Source: Thermodesulfobacteriota bacterium (GTDB lineage: Bacteria > Desulfobacterota > SM23-61). Taken from it: a stretch of DNA of 6,556 bases. The notes below the pieces were generated by a model that saw only the letters and a program-made list of their open reading frames with translations, was not told the DNA's origin and ran no database searches. The position numbers were made by a program, and so were the translations under genes. Shown here one piece after another: positions 1 through 6,528 of the stretch. The stretch lies in the NCBI GenBank assembly GCA_030018715.1, contig JASEHN010000175.1, forward strand, positions 1 through 6,556, given 5' to 3'. Position 1 is the stretch's first letter. Each line of letters begins with the position of its first letter.

Positions 1-70
1 TAGGGGGGACATCTTACATCGGTAATAAAGGGGTAGAATTAAATCGGCGGTAACATCTGGGTTATACCTC

Positions 71-688
71 ATGTCTAAGGCAATATTCTTAGCATTAATC
101 CCTGTTATCGGAATATGGTTTTTCTATGCAAGAATAGGTCGGAGAGAAAAACTGACCTGTCTTCTCTTAATTTTCCTATCTTTTATGGTTTTTACTATAA
201 GCGGAAAAGCAACGCTATTTAAATTACGCTTTATGCCGAAAGATAATGAATTTCCTACGTCAACCCATGTTAGATTAAAGTTATATTCAGAGGCGATTAA
301 TTATGTTCTAAAAGATCCCCTCTTAGGAATAGGAATGGGGAACCACTTTTGGGTTACCATTTTCAAAACAAAAGATATAAACTGGACCGACCAATTCGAT
401 GGGGTGGACAATTTGTATTTAACCCTGCTTTTAAAGCTGGGTGTAACAGGTGTCTCATCTCCCTTATTTTTTTGTTACCTTTTATACAGGATTTATCGTT
501 ATTTGAAAATGACTCCTTCTGTAAATTATGAGTCCTTTTTTATTAGTGGAGTCTTTGCGGGGCTTTCAGGGATCTGTTTTGCTGGGATGTTTGGGTATAG
601 TTTTCATTCTCCGAGCTTTTCAATGATATTCTGGTCAACTCTCGCCATATGTTTTAAAATATTAAAGGAATTCAAATGCATATCGTAG
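71..688 (+). CDS. O-antigen ligase/polymerase-like membrane protein, C-terminal half (N-terminus missing or frameshifted)
   Basis: This is a hydrophobic 205-residue protein with about five membrane segments (roughly residues 3-20, 27-44, 126-146, 154-178, 180-198) and one large polar loop (about 45-112). The loop holds the features expected of the Wzy/WaaL family: an Arg-containing helix (VRLKLYSEAINYVL, 67-80), then DPLLGIGMG (82-90), then DNLYLTLLLKLGVTG (113-127), which matches the usual HN-x-YL...E-x-G-x-x-G region with Asp in place of His. Family members join or polymerise lipid-linked glycans on the periplasmic face of the inner membrane and usually have 400 or more residues, so about half is missing. 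The ATG at 71 has no clear Shine-Dalgarno site, and the TSGLYLMSKAIF stretch reads as if it were internal. Stops at 23-28 close this frame upstream. The gene ends inside the next one. The family call is fairly secure; ligase versus polymerase cannot be decided, and the gene may be a pseudogene. Confidence 0.72.
   Translation: MSKAIFLALIPVIGIWFFYARIGRREKLTCLLLIFLSFMVFTISGKATLFKLRFMPKDNEFPTSTHVRLKLYSEAINYVLKDPLLGIGMGNHFWVTIFKTKDINWTDQFDGVDNLYLTLLLKLGVTGVSSPLFFCYLLYRIYRYLKMTPSVNYESFFISGVFAGLSGICFAGMFGYSFHSPSFSMIFWSTLAICFKILKEFKCIS
664..669 (+). promoter_or_regulatory. Ribosome-binding site of the first GT4 gene
   Basis: AAAGGA sits 6 nt before the ATG at 676 and lies within the end of the preceding gene. 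It supports the start at 676 and suggests that the two genes are translationally coupled. Confidence 0.7.
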
Positions 689-1779
689 TGGATGCGCGCA
701 TGATTGATGGCAAACCACACGGAATTGCCAGATACACCTACAACCTGATAAAGAATTTATTAACGATTGATAAAAAAAATCGGTACACTCTGCTGGTTAC
801 GAAAGATATTACCAATTTAAAAACATGGGCGGATAATCTGGCGGTGTGCTATCTAAAGTCCAGATGGATCTCGATCTCTGAACAATGGGAACTGGTAAAA
901 GTTTTAAAAGTCTTAAAGCCGGACCTGTACCATGCACCTTCGTTTGTGGCTCCTGTTTTCAATCCCTTTCCGATGATTATGACGATCCATGATGTAAACC
1001 ACATCGCCTTGGCCCAAAACTACTCCACGTTCCATCGGCTTTACTATAAATTCATTGTAAAACCATCCGCGAATAAATCTGCAAAGATATTGACTGATTC
1101 AGAATTTTCCAGGAAAGAAATAAGCAAATACCTGATGATTCCGGATAATAAAATTAAAGTAATTTACTCCGGTTGTGAAGAGGAATTCAAACCTATCGAA
1201 GATCCGGAAACGATTCGAAAGGTTCGAGAGAAGTACCGCCTCCCGGGAACTTTCATTCTTTATGTAGGTGGTTACAAGATTCATAAGAATATCTCGAATC
1301 TTCTCGCGGCCTATGCCAAAATACCTCTCAATTTCCCTCTGGTATTTTCCGGGACGGGGAACAAAAAACTTATTGAGATTTCAAGGAGATTAAATGTAGA
1401 TAAAAAAGTTCTATTTATAGGTGACATTGAAAATAACGATCTGCCGATTGTTTATAATTGTGCGACTTTATTCGTATTCCCTTCCTATTATGAAGGTTTT
1501 GGTTTTCCACCTTTAGAAGCCATGGCTTGTGGATGCCCTGTAGTTGCTTCTAATGCAACAAGCCTTCCAGAAGTTTGCGGTGACGCGGCTTATTATGTTA
1601 ATCCTTATGATGTTAAAAGTATTGCCGACGGAATTTTTAAGGCCATCATTGACGAAGATCTAAAAAAGAATTTGATCCAAAAAGGGTTGCAAAGGGTCAG
1701 GTTGTTTCATTGGAAAAAATCTGCCGAACAGCATATGGAAGTTTTTGAAGAGGTCATGAGCAATAATCGGCGAGGATGA
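676..1779 (+). CDS. GT4-family glycosyltransferase
   Basis: This 367-residue enzyme has full family length. It should be a retaining GT-B glycosyltransferase that moves a sugar from a nucleotide donor onto a lipid-linked glycan on the cytoplasmic side of the membrane. The N-terminal Rossmann domain opens with MHIVVDARMI and carries the glycine-containing GIARYTYNL (16-24). The linker-region SGCEEEF (165-171) corresponds to the usual NGVD-like motif. The C-terminal donor domain has YVGGYKIHKN (196-205) with the conserved Lys, and the E-x7-E motif EGFGFPPLE (Glu273 and Glu281), followed by ACGCPVVAS and the LPEVCGDAA stretch. It resembles the mannosyl/rhamnosyl-transferase branch of GT4 in O-antigen clusters, and the nearby gmd makes a GDP-linked 6-deoxyhexose donor possible. 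Donor and linkage cannot be read from sequence. It overlaps the preceding gene by 13 bp and has its own good ribosome-binding site, so it is very likely in the same transcript. Confidence 0.93.
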   Translation: MHIVVDARMIDGKPHGIARYTYNLIKNLLTIDKKNRYTLLVTKDITNLKTWADNLAVCYLKSRWISISEQWELVKVLKVLKPDLYHAPSFVAPVFNPFPMIMTIHDVNHIALAQNYSTFHRLYYKFIVKPSANKSAKILTDSEFSRKEISKYLMIPDNKIKVIYSGCEEEFKPIEDPETIRKVREKYRLPGTFILYVGGYKIHKNISNLLAAYAKIPLNFPLVFSGTGNKKLIEISRRLNVDKKVLFIGDIENNDLPIVYNCATLFVFPSYYEGFGFPPLEAMACGCPVVASNATSLPEVCGDAAYYVNPYDVKSIADGIFKAIIDEDLKKNLIQKGLQRVRLFHWKKSAEQHMEVFEEVMSNNRRG

Positions 1780-1867
1780 ATCGCCATTCTAAAAAAATGA
1801 AAATGATCTTTTTAAACAAATGCTGAAACCAGATAATCTTAATTCGCCATATTGAACTATGACGAAG

Positions 1868-1873
1868 AAGGGG
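1868..1873 (+). promoter_or_regulatory. Ribosome-binding site of gmd
   Basis: AAGGGG ends 7 nt before the ATG at 1881, within the purine-rich stretch GAAGAAGGGG. It fixes the start at the codon giving the expected MKRALITGITGQDG N-terminus. Confidence 0.75.
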
Positions 1874-1880
1874 AAAAACG

Positions 1881-2849
1881 ATGAAACGCGCGCTAATTAC
1901 AGGTATTACCGGCCAAGATGGGAGTTACCTTGCAGAACTGCTTTTGGAGAAAAACTATGAAGTCCATGGAATCGTGAGGCGCTCGGCCATTGAAGATCCA
2001 GAGCATCGCATGTCGAGAATCAGGCATCTATTGCCCCAATTGAAAATCCATGCCGGATCCATTGAAAGCTTTGCAAGTATTTTTAATGTAGTCAGAGAGG
2101 TGGAGCCGGATGAAGTTTATCATCTGGCTGCCCAAAGTTTTGTTGCTTACTCCTTCGAAGACGAATTTTCGACTCTGATGACAAACATTAACGGGACCCA
2201 TCACATTCTCGCTGCTATAAAACAAATTATACCTTCCTGCCGTTTCTATTTTGCAGCTTCCAGTGAAATGTTTGGAAACGCCAAACCACCTCAAAATGAA
2301 AATACAAATTATCAGCCAAGATCTGCGTATGGAATTTCTAAACTTACCGGCTATCACTTGGTTAGAAACTACCGAGAAGCCTATGGAATGTTTGCTGTTA
2401 ATGGTATCCTTTTCAATCATGAATCTCCCCGACGGGGATTTGAATTTGTGACTCGAAAAATATCTTCCCATGCCGCAAGGATCAAACTTGGATTGGCAAA
2501 GGAACTCAAATTGGGGAATTTAGATGCCAGAAGAGACTGGGGCCATTCTAAAGATTACGTAAAAGCCATGTGGATGATGTTGCAGGCAGACTCTCCGGAA
2601 GATTATGTAATTGGGACGGGGGAGAGTCATTCAGTGCGGGAGTTCGTAAAAACCGCCTTTAATTATTTGGGATTGGATTTCCAAGAATTTGTGACCACAG
2701 ATCCCCAATATTACCGACCCACTGAAATTTATGACCTTGTCGCTGATGCCTCTAAAGCGAGAAAAAATCTGGGATGGAAATATAATTGTCCATTTGTTGA
2801 CCTGGTGGAAGAAATGGTCGAAAGCGATCTTGCAGCTTTCAAGAAATAA
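1881..2849 (+). CDS. gmd: GDP-mannose 4,6-dehydratase
   Basis: The enzyme converts GDP-D-mannose to GDP-4-keto-6-deoxy-D-mannose in the cytoplasm, using bound NADP(H). This is the branch point to GDP-L-fucose, GDP-D-rhamnose, GDP-6-deoxy-talose and GDP-perosamine. It is an extended short-chain dehydrogenase of 322 residues, close to the shorter Gmd proteins. Visible motifs are the nucleotide-binding GITGQDG (8-14), VRRS (32-35), HLAAQSFV (81-88), the catalytic SSEMFG (127-132) with Glu129, and YGISK (150-154) with the Tyr/Lys pair. The strongly diagnostic NHESPRRG-x-EFVTRKI block (179-194) and RPTEI (279-283) complete the pattern, and no key residue is missing. It lies 101 bp after the first GT4 gene and 10 bp before the second. 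No reductase or aminotransferase to finish the pathway (Fcl, Rmd or Per type) lies in the window, so the final sugar is unknown. Confidence 0.97.
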   Translation: MKRALITGITGQDGSYLAELLLEKNYEVHGIVRRSAIEDPEHRMSRIRHLLPQLKIHAGSIESFASIFNVVREVEPDEVYHLAAQSFVAYSFEDEFSTLMTNINGTHHILAAIKQIIPSCRFYFAASSEMFGNAKPPQNENTNYQPRSAYGISKLTGYHLVRNYREAYGMFAVNGILFNHESPRRGFEFVTRKISSHAARIKLGLAKELKLGNLDARRDWGHSKDYVKAMWMMLQADSPEDYVIGTGESHSVREFVKTAFNYLGLDFQEFVTTDPQYYRPTEIYDLVADASKARKNLGWKYNCPFVDLVEEMVESDLAAFKK

Positions 2850-2859
2850 TGATCGTTAA

Positions 2860-4055
2860 ATGGATATATCTAAAAATCTAAAAATTGCCCTTGTCCATGA
2901 TTGGCTTACCGGAATGCGGGGGGGGAAAAATGCCTGGAAGTTTTTTGTGAACTATTTCCCCATGCAGATCTTTTTACTCTCCTGCATATACCAGGAAAAG
3001 TATCAGGGACCATCGAACGGATGGCCATATATACTTCCTTTATCCAAAAAATTCCTATGGCCACCCGGAAATACCGCACTTTGCTTCCCCTTTTCCCGAC
3101 AGCCATCGAACGATTTGATCTTTCAGGATATGATCTGGTCTTCAGTAGCAGCCATTGTGTAGCCAAAGGCGTAATTCCCCGGCCGGACTCCCTTCACCTT
3201 TGTTATTGCTATACCCCCATGCGCTACGTGTGGGATATGTACCCCCAATATTTCCCGAAAGAGAAAAGGGGCTTGTTTAACAAAATTATGATCCCTCCGG
3301 CAGCAACATATTTAAGGATGTGGGATACGGCTTCTTCTTCCCGCGTGGACTCTTTCATCGCCATTTCCCATCACGTCGCCAAGCGAATTGAGAAATATTA
3401 TAATCGGACATCCGAAGTGATTTACCCTCCCGTTGATGGAAGTTTTTTCCAGAGGAAAAATCAAGAAGATGATTACTTTCTGGTAGTATCTGCACTTGTC
3501 CCTTATAAACGGATCGATTTAGCGATACAGGCATCGAACCGTTCAGGTTTTCGCCTATTGGTCATTGGGGATGGACCGGAAGAAAAAAATCTTAAACAAA
3601 TGGCCAACAAAAATGTGGAATTCTTAGGATGGCAATCTCCCAATGCTCTGAAGGAATATTATGCCCGCTGCCGGGCTTTCATTTTCCCAGGCGAGGAAGA
3701 TTTCGGCATTACTCCACTCGAAGCCATGGCTTCAGGAAGGCCTGTAATCGCCTACGGAAAAGGGGGAGTTTTAGAGACTGTGATTCCGCTGAATGATTCC
3801 ACGGGTATTTGGAATTCAGGGGATGAACCAACAGGGGTTTTTTTTCATGAACAGAGCCCTGAATCACTCATGAATGCCCTACGATTTTTCGAAAAATCCG
3901 GGTCTCAATTTAATCCCGAAGCCCTACGTCGCCACGCATTAAAATTCGACCTTCCGATTTTCAAAGAAAAGATCGTTGCGTTTGTGGAACGAAAACTCCA
4001 GGAATGGGTAAATCACGACCATCGGAGGAGAAGATTTCGTGCTGAAACAGCATAG
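2860..4055 (+). CDS. GT4-family glycosyltransferase, frameshifted at a G8 tract
   Basis: The protein is encoded in two frames. From the ATG at 2860 the first 22 residues include KIALVHDWLTGMRGG, the expected first strand and glycine loop. That frame then drifts into non-family sequence and stops near 3162. The continuation, EKCLEVFCELFPHADLFTLL, lies in the -1 frame from 2925 to 4055. Joined, they give a 398-residue GT4 enzyme of normal length with the family's MRGGEK motif restored. Later motifs are intact: SSSHCVAKGV (about 96-105 of the joined protein), CYCYTPMRYVWDMY, VSALVPYKRIDLAI, and E-x7-E in EDFGITPLE (Glu280 and Glu288). Translation from the TTG at 2901 would keep one frame but lose the first Rossmann strand, and no ribosome-binding site precedes it. 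Its role would be sugar addition to the lipid-linked glycan, with donor unknown. The start at 2860 lacks a clear Shine-Dalgarno site and lies 10 bp after gmd, suggesting reinitiation. It overlaps the next gene by 17 bp. It could be a pseudogene, a switchable gene, a recoded gene or a sequencing error. Confidence 0.85.
2918..2925 (+). repeat. Homopolymer tract of eight G at the frameshift point
   Basis: Eight consecutive G follow ATGC and precede AAAAATGCC. Nine G would put the ATG at 2860 in frame with the rest of the glycosyltransferase, reading MRGGEK. Eight G leave the gene out of frame. The tract codes the conserved GG of the donor/acceptor-site loop, so the break is exactly at this run. 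Confidence 0.9.
4024..4030 (+). promoter_or_regulatory. Ribosome-binding site supporting a GTG start
   Basis: GGAGGAG ends 8 nt before the GTG at 4039 and lies inside the end of the preceding glycosyltransferase gene. It is the strongest Shine-Dalgarno site in the window and supports GTG as the true start of the sugar-phosphate transferase. Confidence 0.8.
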
Positions 4056-5442
4056 CCGATTTTTCATTTCCCTGCTCATCCTGGGAGACCTCATCCTTGT
4101 TTTGGTCTCCTGGATTCTCGCTTATTATTTCCGCTTTTATGTTGAACTAATTCCTATTACCAAAGGAGTCCCAGATCTTCAACTTTATCTATTCTTAATC
4201 CCTTTCGTAGTGATCATCTGGGGCGTGGTCTTCAAAGTTTATAGGGTTTATGATCCCAAGAGGTTATCGAGTTTCTTTACGGAAATATTCAGTATCGTGA
4301 AGGCTTCGACTCTGGCCCTGCTGATTTTGATCGCCACTTCCTTTTTTCTCCAGGAATACAAATTCTCCCGGGTCGTTTTCGCTTATTTCTATATATTCAG
4401 TGTAGTTTTAATTTGTGTGTTCCGATTCACTGTAAGAAAGACTTTACGATATGCCCGAAAAAGAGGGAGAAACTTGCGTTATGCCTTGATCATCGGGGCT
4501 GGAATACTCGGACAACAAGTCTGGCGGACTATCAAACAGCATCCCGAATTAGGAATTCAGGTCCATGGTATTTTGAGCCGGCATCCTTACAAAGTAGGGA
4601 CCCAGATTGATGGAGTGGATGTCCTGGGACTCTATGAAGACGTGTCGAGGATCATCAGGAAAATACCCATCGATCAAGTTTTTATCGCTCTTCCCATTGA
4701 CGACTACAAAAATTTTGAATCCGTCCTAAAAAGCCTCGATGATGAAATGGTTAACATCTGTGTGATTCCTGATATTTATCGCTTTGCCAGTTTGCGGGGG
4801 AGCATTGAAGAATTCGATGGACTGCCGCTGGTTAATTTGCGTGCATCTCCATTAGTTGGGTGGAATAGGGTGATCAAAAGAGGGACCGATCTCATATTCG
4901 TTTTGGGGGCCTTGATTTTGGCCTTCCCTTTGATGGGAATCATTTCCCTGGCGATTAAAATTTTTTCACCGGGAACTGTATTTTACAAGCAAGAACGCAT
5001 GGGGTTAGATGGGGAATCATTTTTACTGCTTAAATTTCGGACAATGAAGGTGGGGGCGGAAGATAAAACAGGGCCTGTCTGGTCAAGTTTGGATGATCCT
5101 CGCAGGACAAAATTGGGGAGATTTTTGCGGAAAACCAGCCTTGATGAATTACCCCAGCTTTTTAACGTCTTAAAAGGAGAGATGAGTTTAGTGGGTCCAC
5201 GGCCAGAGCGTCCGGTATTCATCGAAAAATTTCGGGCCTCCATACCTAAATACATGCTCCGGCACAAGATGAAAGCCGGCATAACCGGTTGGGCCAAGGC
5301 TAATGGATGGAGGGGAGACACTTCTTTGGGAAAAAGGATTGAGCATGACCTTTATTACATAGAGAACTGGTCCTTGGCACTCGACTTTAAAATTATGTTA
5401 AAGACCATACCGGCCATTTTTGGTGGAAAAGGGGCGATGTAA
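4039..5442 (+). CDS. Polyprenyl-phosphate sugar-1-phosphate transferase (initiating enzyme, WcaJ/WbaP-like)
   Basis: This enzyme starts repeat-unit synthesis by moving a hexose-1-phosphate from a UDP-sugar to undecaprenyl phosphate at the inner membrane. At 467 residues it has the full long form. Four N-terminal membrane segments lie at about 8-33, 46-70, 84-104 and 111-130. A soluble nucleotide-binding-like domain follows (ALIIGAGILGQQVW at 149-162, to about 260). A further hydrophobic segment (about 283-307) leads into the catalytic bacterial sugar-transferase domain: GTVFYKQERMG (312-322), LLKFRTMKVGAE (330-341), LRKTSLDELPQLFNVLKGEMSLVGPRPERP (363-392), and GITGWAKANGWRGDTSL (414-430). 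HDLYYIENWSLALDFKIMLKT near the C-terminus is typical of the glucose-type branch (WcaJ/EpsE-like), so glucose-1-P is the best guess; galactose-1-P is possible. The GTG start is set by a strong ribosome-binding site. The gene overlaps the upstream glycosyltransferase by 17 bp, which suggests coupling. It is the last gene on this strand before the convergent gap. Confidence 0.95.
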   Translation: MLKQHSRFFISLLILGDLILVLVSWILAYYFRFYVELIPITKGVPDLQLYLFLIPFVVIIWGVVFKVYRVYDPKRLSSFFTEIFSIVKASTLALLILIATSFFLQEYKFSRVVFAYFYIFSVVLICVFRFTVRKTLRYARKRGRNLRYALIIGAGILGQQVWRTIKQHPELGIQVHGILSRHPYKVGTQIDGVDVLGLYEDVSRIIRKIPIDQVFIALPIDDYKNFESVLKSLDDEMVNICVIPDIYRFASLRGSIEEFDGLPLVNLRASPLVGWNRVIKRGTDLIFVLGALILAFPLMGIISLAIKIFSPGTVFYKQERMGLDGESFLLLKFRTMKVGAEDKTGPVWSSLDDPRRTKLGRFLRKTSLDELPQLFNVLKGEMSLVGPRPERPVFIEKFRASIPKYMLRHKMKAGITGWAKANGWRGDTSLGKRIEHDLYYIENWSLALDFKIMLKTIPAIFGGKGAM

Positions 5443-5451
5443 AAAATGAAA

Positions 5452-5597
5452 GGGGAAGGGTGTAAGGTTAAAGGTGATAGGTGTAGGGGGATAGGGGATA
5501 GGCGTAAATTTAAGGTCCAAGGTACGAGGTTATAGGGGTAAGGTGACAGGTGATAGGCAATAACTAAAAACCGTAAAGCGTAAGGCGTAAGGAGGGG
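5452..5597 (+). repeat. Degenerate 7-bp tandem repeat array between convergent genes
   Basis: The + strand reads as back-to-back heptamers of consensus GGTGWWA/GGNGTAA: eight units at 5452-5507, a 6-bp slip (ATTTAA, 5508-5513), then twelve units in one phase at 5514-5597. By my count 17 of 20 units begin with GG, 14 of 20 have G at position 4 and 17 of 20 end in A. Units include GGTGATA (twice), GGGGATA (twice) and GGCGTAA (twice). Stops occur in all frames, so it does not encode protein. It nearly fills the 158 bp between the convergent stop codons at 5442 and 5601, where no ordinary hairpin-plus-T terminator is visible. The strand is purine-rich with clusters of G. Function is unknown. Confidence 0.85.
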
Positions 5598-5600
5598 GCC

Positions 5601-6314
5601 TTAACGAAACAAGTTATATTTTATTATACAATAGACGGCCCATAAACCATCTTTCCAATTTATCTTTTTCCCCTCGGCATAAGTTCTCCCGTAGTATGAA
5701 ATGCCGACTTCATAGATGCGCAGACTCATTTTGGAAATTTTAGCGGTGATCTCAGGTTCAAAGCCAAAGCGATTTTCTTCAATTTTGATCGATTGGATGA
5801 TTTCCCGGCGAAAGGCTTTATAGCAGGTTTCCATGTCGGTAAGGTTGATATTGGTAAGCATATTGGAAAGGGTGGTTAAAATCAAGTTTCCCACCCGGTG
5901 CCAATAATATAGCACTCGATGGGATTTTCCCCCCATGAATCTTGAACCATAGACCACATCTGCTTTTCCCTGAATAAAAGGTTCCAGAAGAATCGGATAC
6001 TCCTGGGGGTCATATTCCAGGTCGGCATCCTGGATAATCACTATATCCTTTGTGGCTGCGGCAATGCCGGAACGTAAAGCTGCTCCTTTTCCTTGATTTC
6101 TTTCGTGATAGATAACCCGGTCAACTCGCGGTTCAATTTTAGTCCTGATAATCTCTTTTGTCCCATCCGTAGATAAATCATCGACGATGATAACCTCCTT
6201 GTCTGAAATGGGGGCCGCGCAAACTGCTTCGATTGCTTTTTCAATGGTGAGGCGTTCATTGAAGCAAGGAATGATGATGCTAACCTTCAAGGTTTTAGCT
6301 GGCGATTGATTCAT
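5601..6314 (-). CDS. GT2-family glycosyltransferase, dolichol-phosphate-mannose-synthase-like
   Basis: This is a 237-residue GT-A fold glycosyltransferase. It opens with KVSIIIPCFNE (10-20), followed by VDDLSTDGT (44-52), HERNQGKGAALRSGI (70-84), the metal/nucleotide-binding QDADLEYDP (95-103, the D-x-D site Asp96/Asp98), GSRF (123-126), and TDMETCYKAFRR (159-170). The late block RTYAEGKKINWKDG (210-223) is typical of the polyprenyl-phosphate-mannose/glucose synthase-like GT2 group. Such enzymes usually transfer a hexose from a nucleotide sugar to polyprenyl phosphate at the membrane. This one lacks the extra C-terminal membrane segments of GtrB- or full-length Dpm1-type proteins, so direct transfer to a glycan remains possible. 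It is on the opposite strand to the other genes, facing the sugar-phosphate transferase, so it belongs to a separate transcript. The start is supported by GGAGA upstream on this strand. The sequence is complete, with no missing key residue. Confidence 0.92.
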   Translation of the reverse strand: MNQSPAKTLKVSIIIPCFNERLTIEKAIEAVCAAPISDKEVIIVDDLSTDGTKEIIRTKIEPRVDRVIYHERNQGKGAALRSGIAAATKDIVIIQDADLEYDPQEYPILLEPFIQGKADVVYGSRFMGGKSHRVLYYWHRVGNLILTTLSNMLTNINLTDMETCYKAFRREIIQSIKIEENRFGFEPEITAKISKMSLRIYEVGISYYGRTYAEGKKINWKDGLWAVYCIIKYNLFR

Positions 6315-6476
6315 AAATTGTCTCCATTCCCTGACGAATCAACTGTCGGGAGATAACCTCCCTCCGGCCAATTCCTTAAGAGATCCTTTTGAGGATAAAA
6401 TAATCGAAAAATAAAAAGAAGGGAAGAAATATTTTCAGTGGAAAGAATGATGAACTCATAAAAAGTCGTCACTCCG
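6315..6476. other. AT-rich non-coding leader upstream of the GT2 gene
   Basis: No convincing ORF is present on either strand. The stretch includes two short inverted repeats: GGGAG/CTCCC around 6348-6362 with a 5-nt loop, and ATCCT/AGGAT at 6383-6396 with a 4-nt loop. A purine-rich, AT-rich segment follows (about 6397-6440). A promoter for the GT2 gene should lie here on the minus strand, but I see no clear -35/-10 pair. Confidence 0.45.
6321..6325 (-). promoter_or_regulatory. Ribosome-binding site of the GT2 gene
   Basis: On the minus strand GGAGA lies 6 nt before the ATG at 6314. It supports that start and the five or so polar residues preceding the first beta strand. Confidence 0.7.
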
Positions 6477-6504
6477 GTGAAAACCGTCCGCCTCAGGCGG
6501 ACAG
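6477..6504 (+). repeat. Palindromic repeat, copy 1 (left arm of an inverted pair)
   Basis: The core GTCCGCCTCAGGCGGAC (6486-6502) is a perfect palindrome of 8-bp arms around a single C. With its flanks (6477-6504) it matches the reverse complement of 6529-6556 at 26 of 28 positions. Such GC-rich palindromes in AT-rich intergenic DNA resemble REP/BIME-type dispersed repeats. No T-run follows, so it is a poor candidate for an intrinsic terminator. Confidence 0.85.
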
Positions 6505-6528
6505 AGGTTTGATAACTCCTTGAAATAA

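Noticed and set aside
1780..1880. Possible internal promoter before gmd (GATAATCTT near 1832)
   Set aside because: A -10-like GATAAT is present, but there is no TTGACA-like element at a proper distance. AT-rich DNA gives such matches by chance.
2028..2471. 147-codon open frame on the minus strand inside gmd
   Set aside because: It lies wholly within the well-supported gmd gene, has no ribosome-binding site or recognisable motif, and looks like an antisense shadow.
2901..2925. TTG at 2901 as the true start of the second GT4 gene
   Set aside because: It gives a single open frame, but no ribosome-binding site precedes it and the first residues (MAYRNA) replace the conserved LVHDWLTGMR strand, which is present in the other frame from 2860. 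A frameshift explains the sequence better.
3838..3845. Run of eight T in the second GT4 gene as another slippage site
   Set aside because: The frame is intact on both sides (GVFFHEQ) and family similarity continues, so nothing indicates a shift there.
4983..5321. 112-codon open frame on the minus strand inside the sugar-phosphate transferase gene
   Set aside because: It is antisense to the most conserved part of the transferase, and its translation shows no family features.
5443..5600. CRISPR array in the repeat-rich gap
   Set aside because: The repeats are 7 bp and contiguous with no spacers. This is a tandem heptamer array, not repeat-spacer units.
5588..5603. TAAGG/CCTTA hairpin at the end of the GT2 gene as a terminator
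   Set aside because: The stem is only 5 bp with a G-rich loop, and no T-run follows on either strand. It is largely a by-product of the heptamer repeats.
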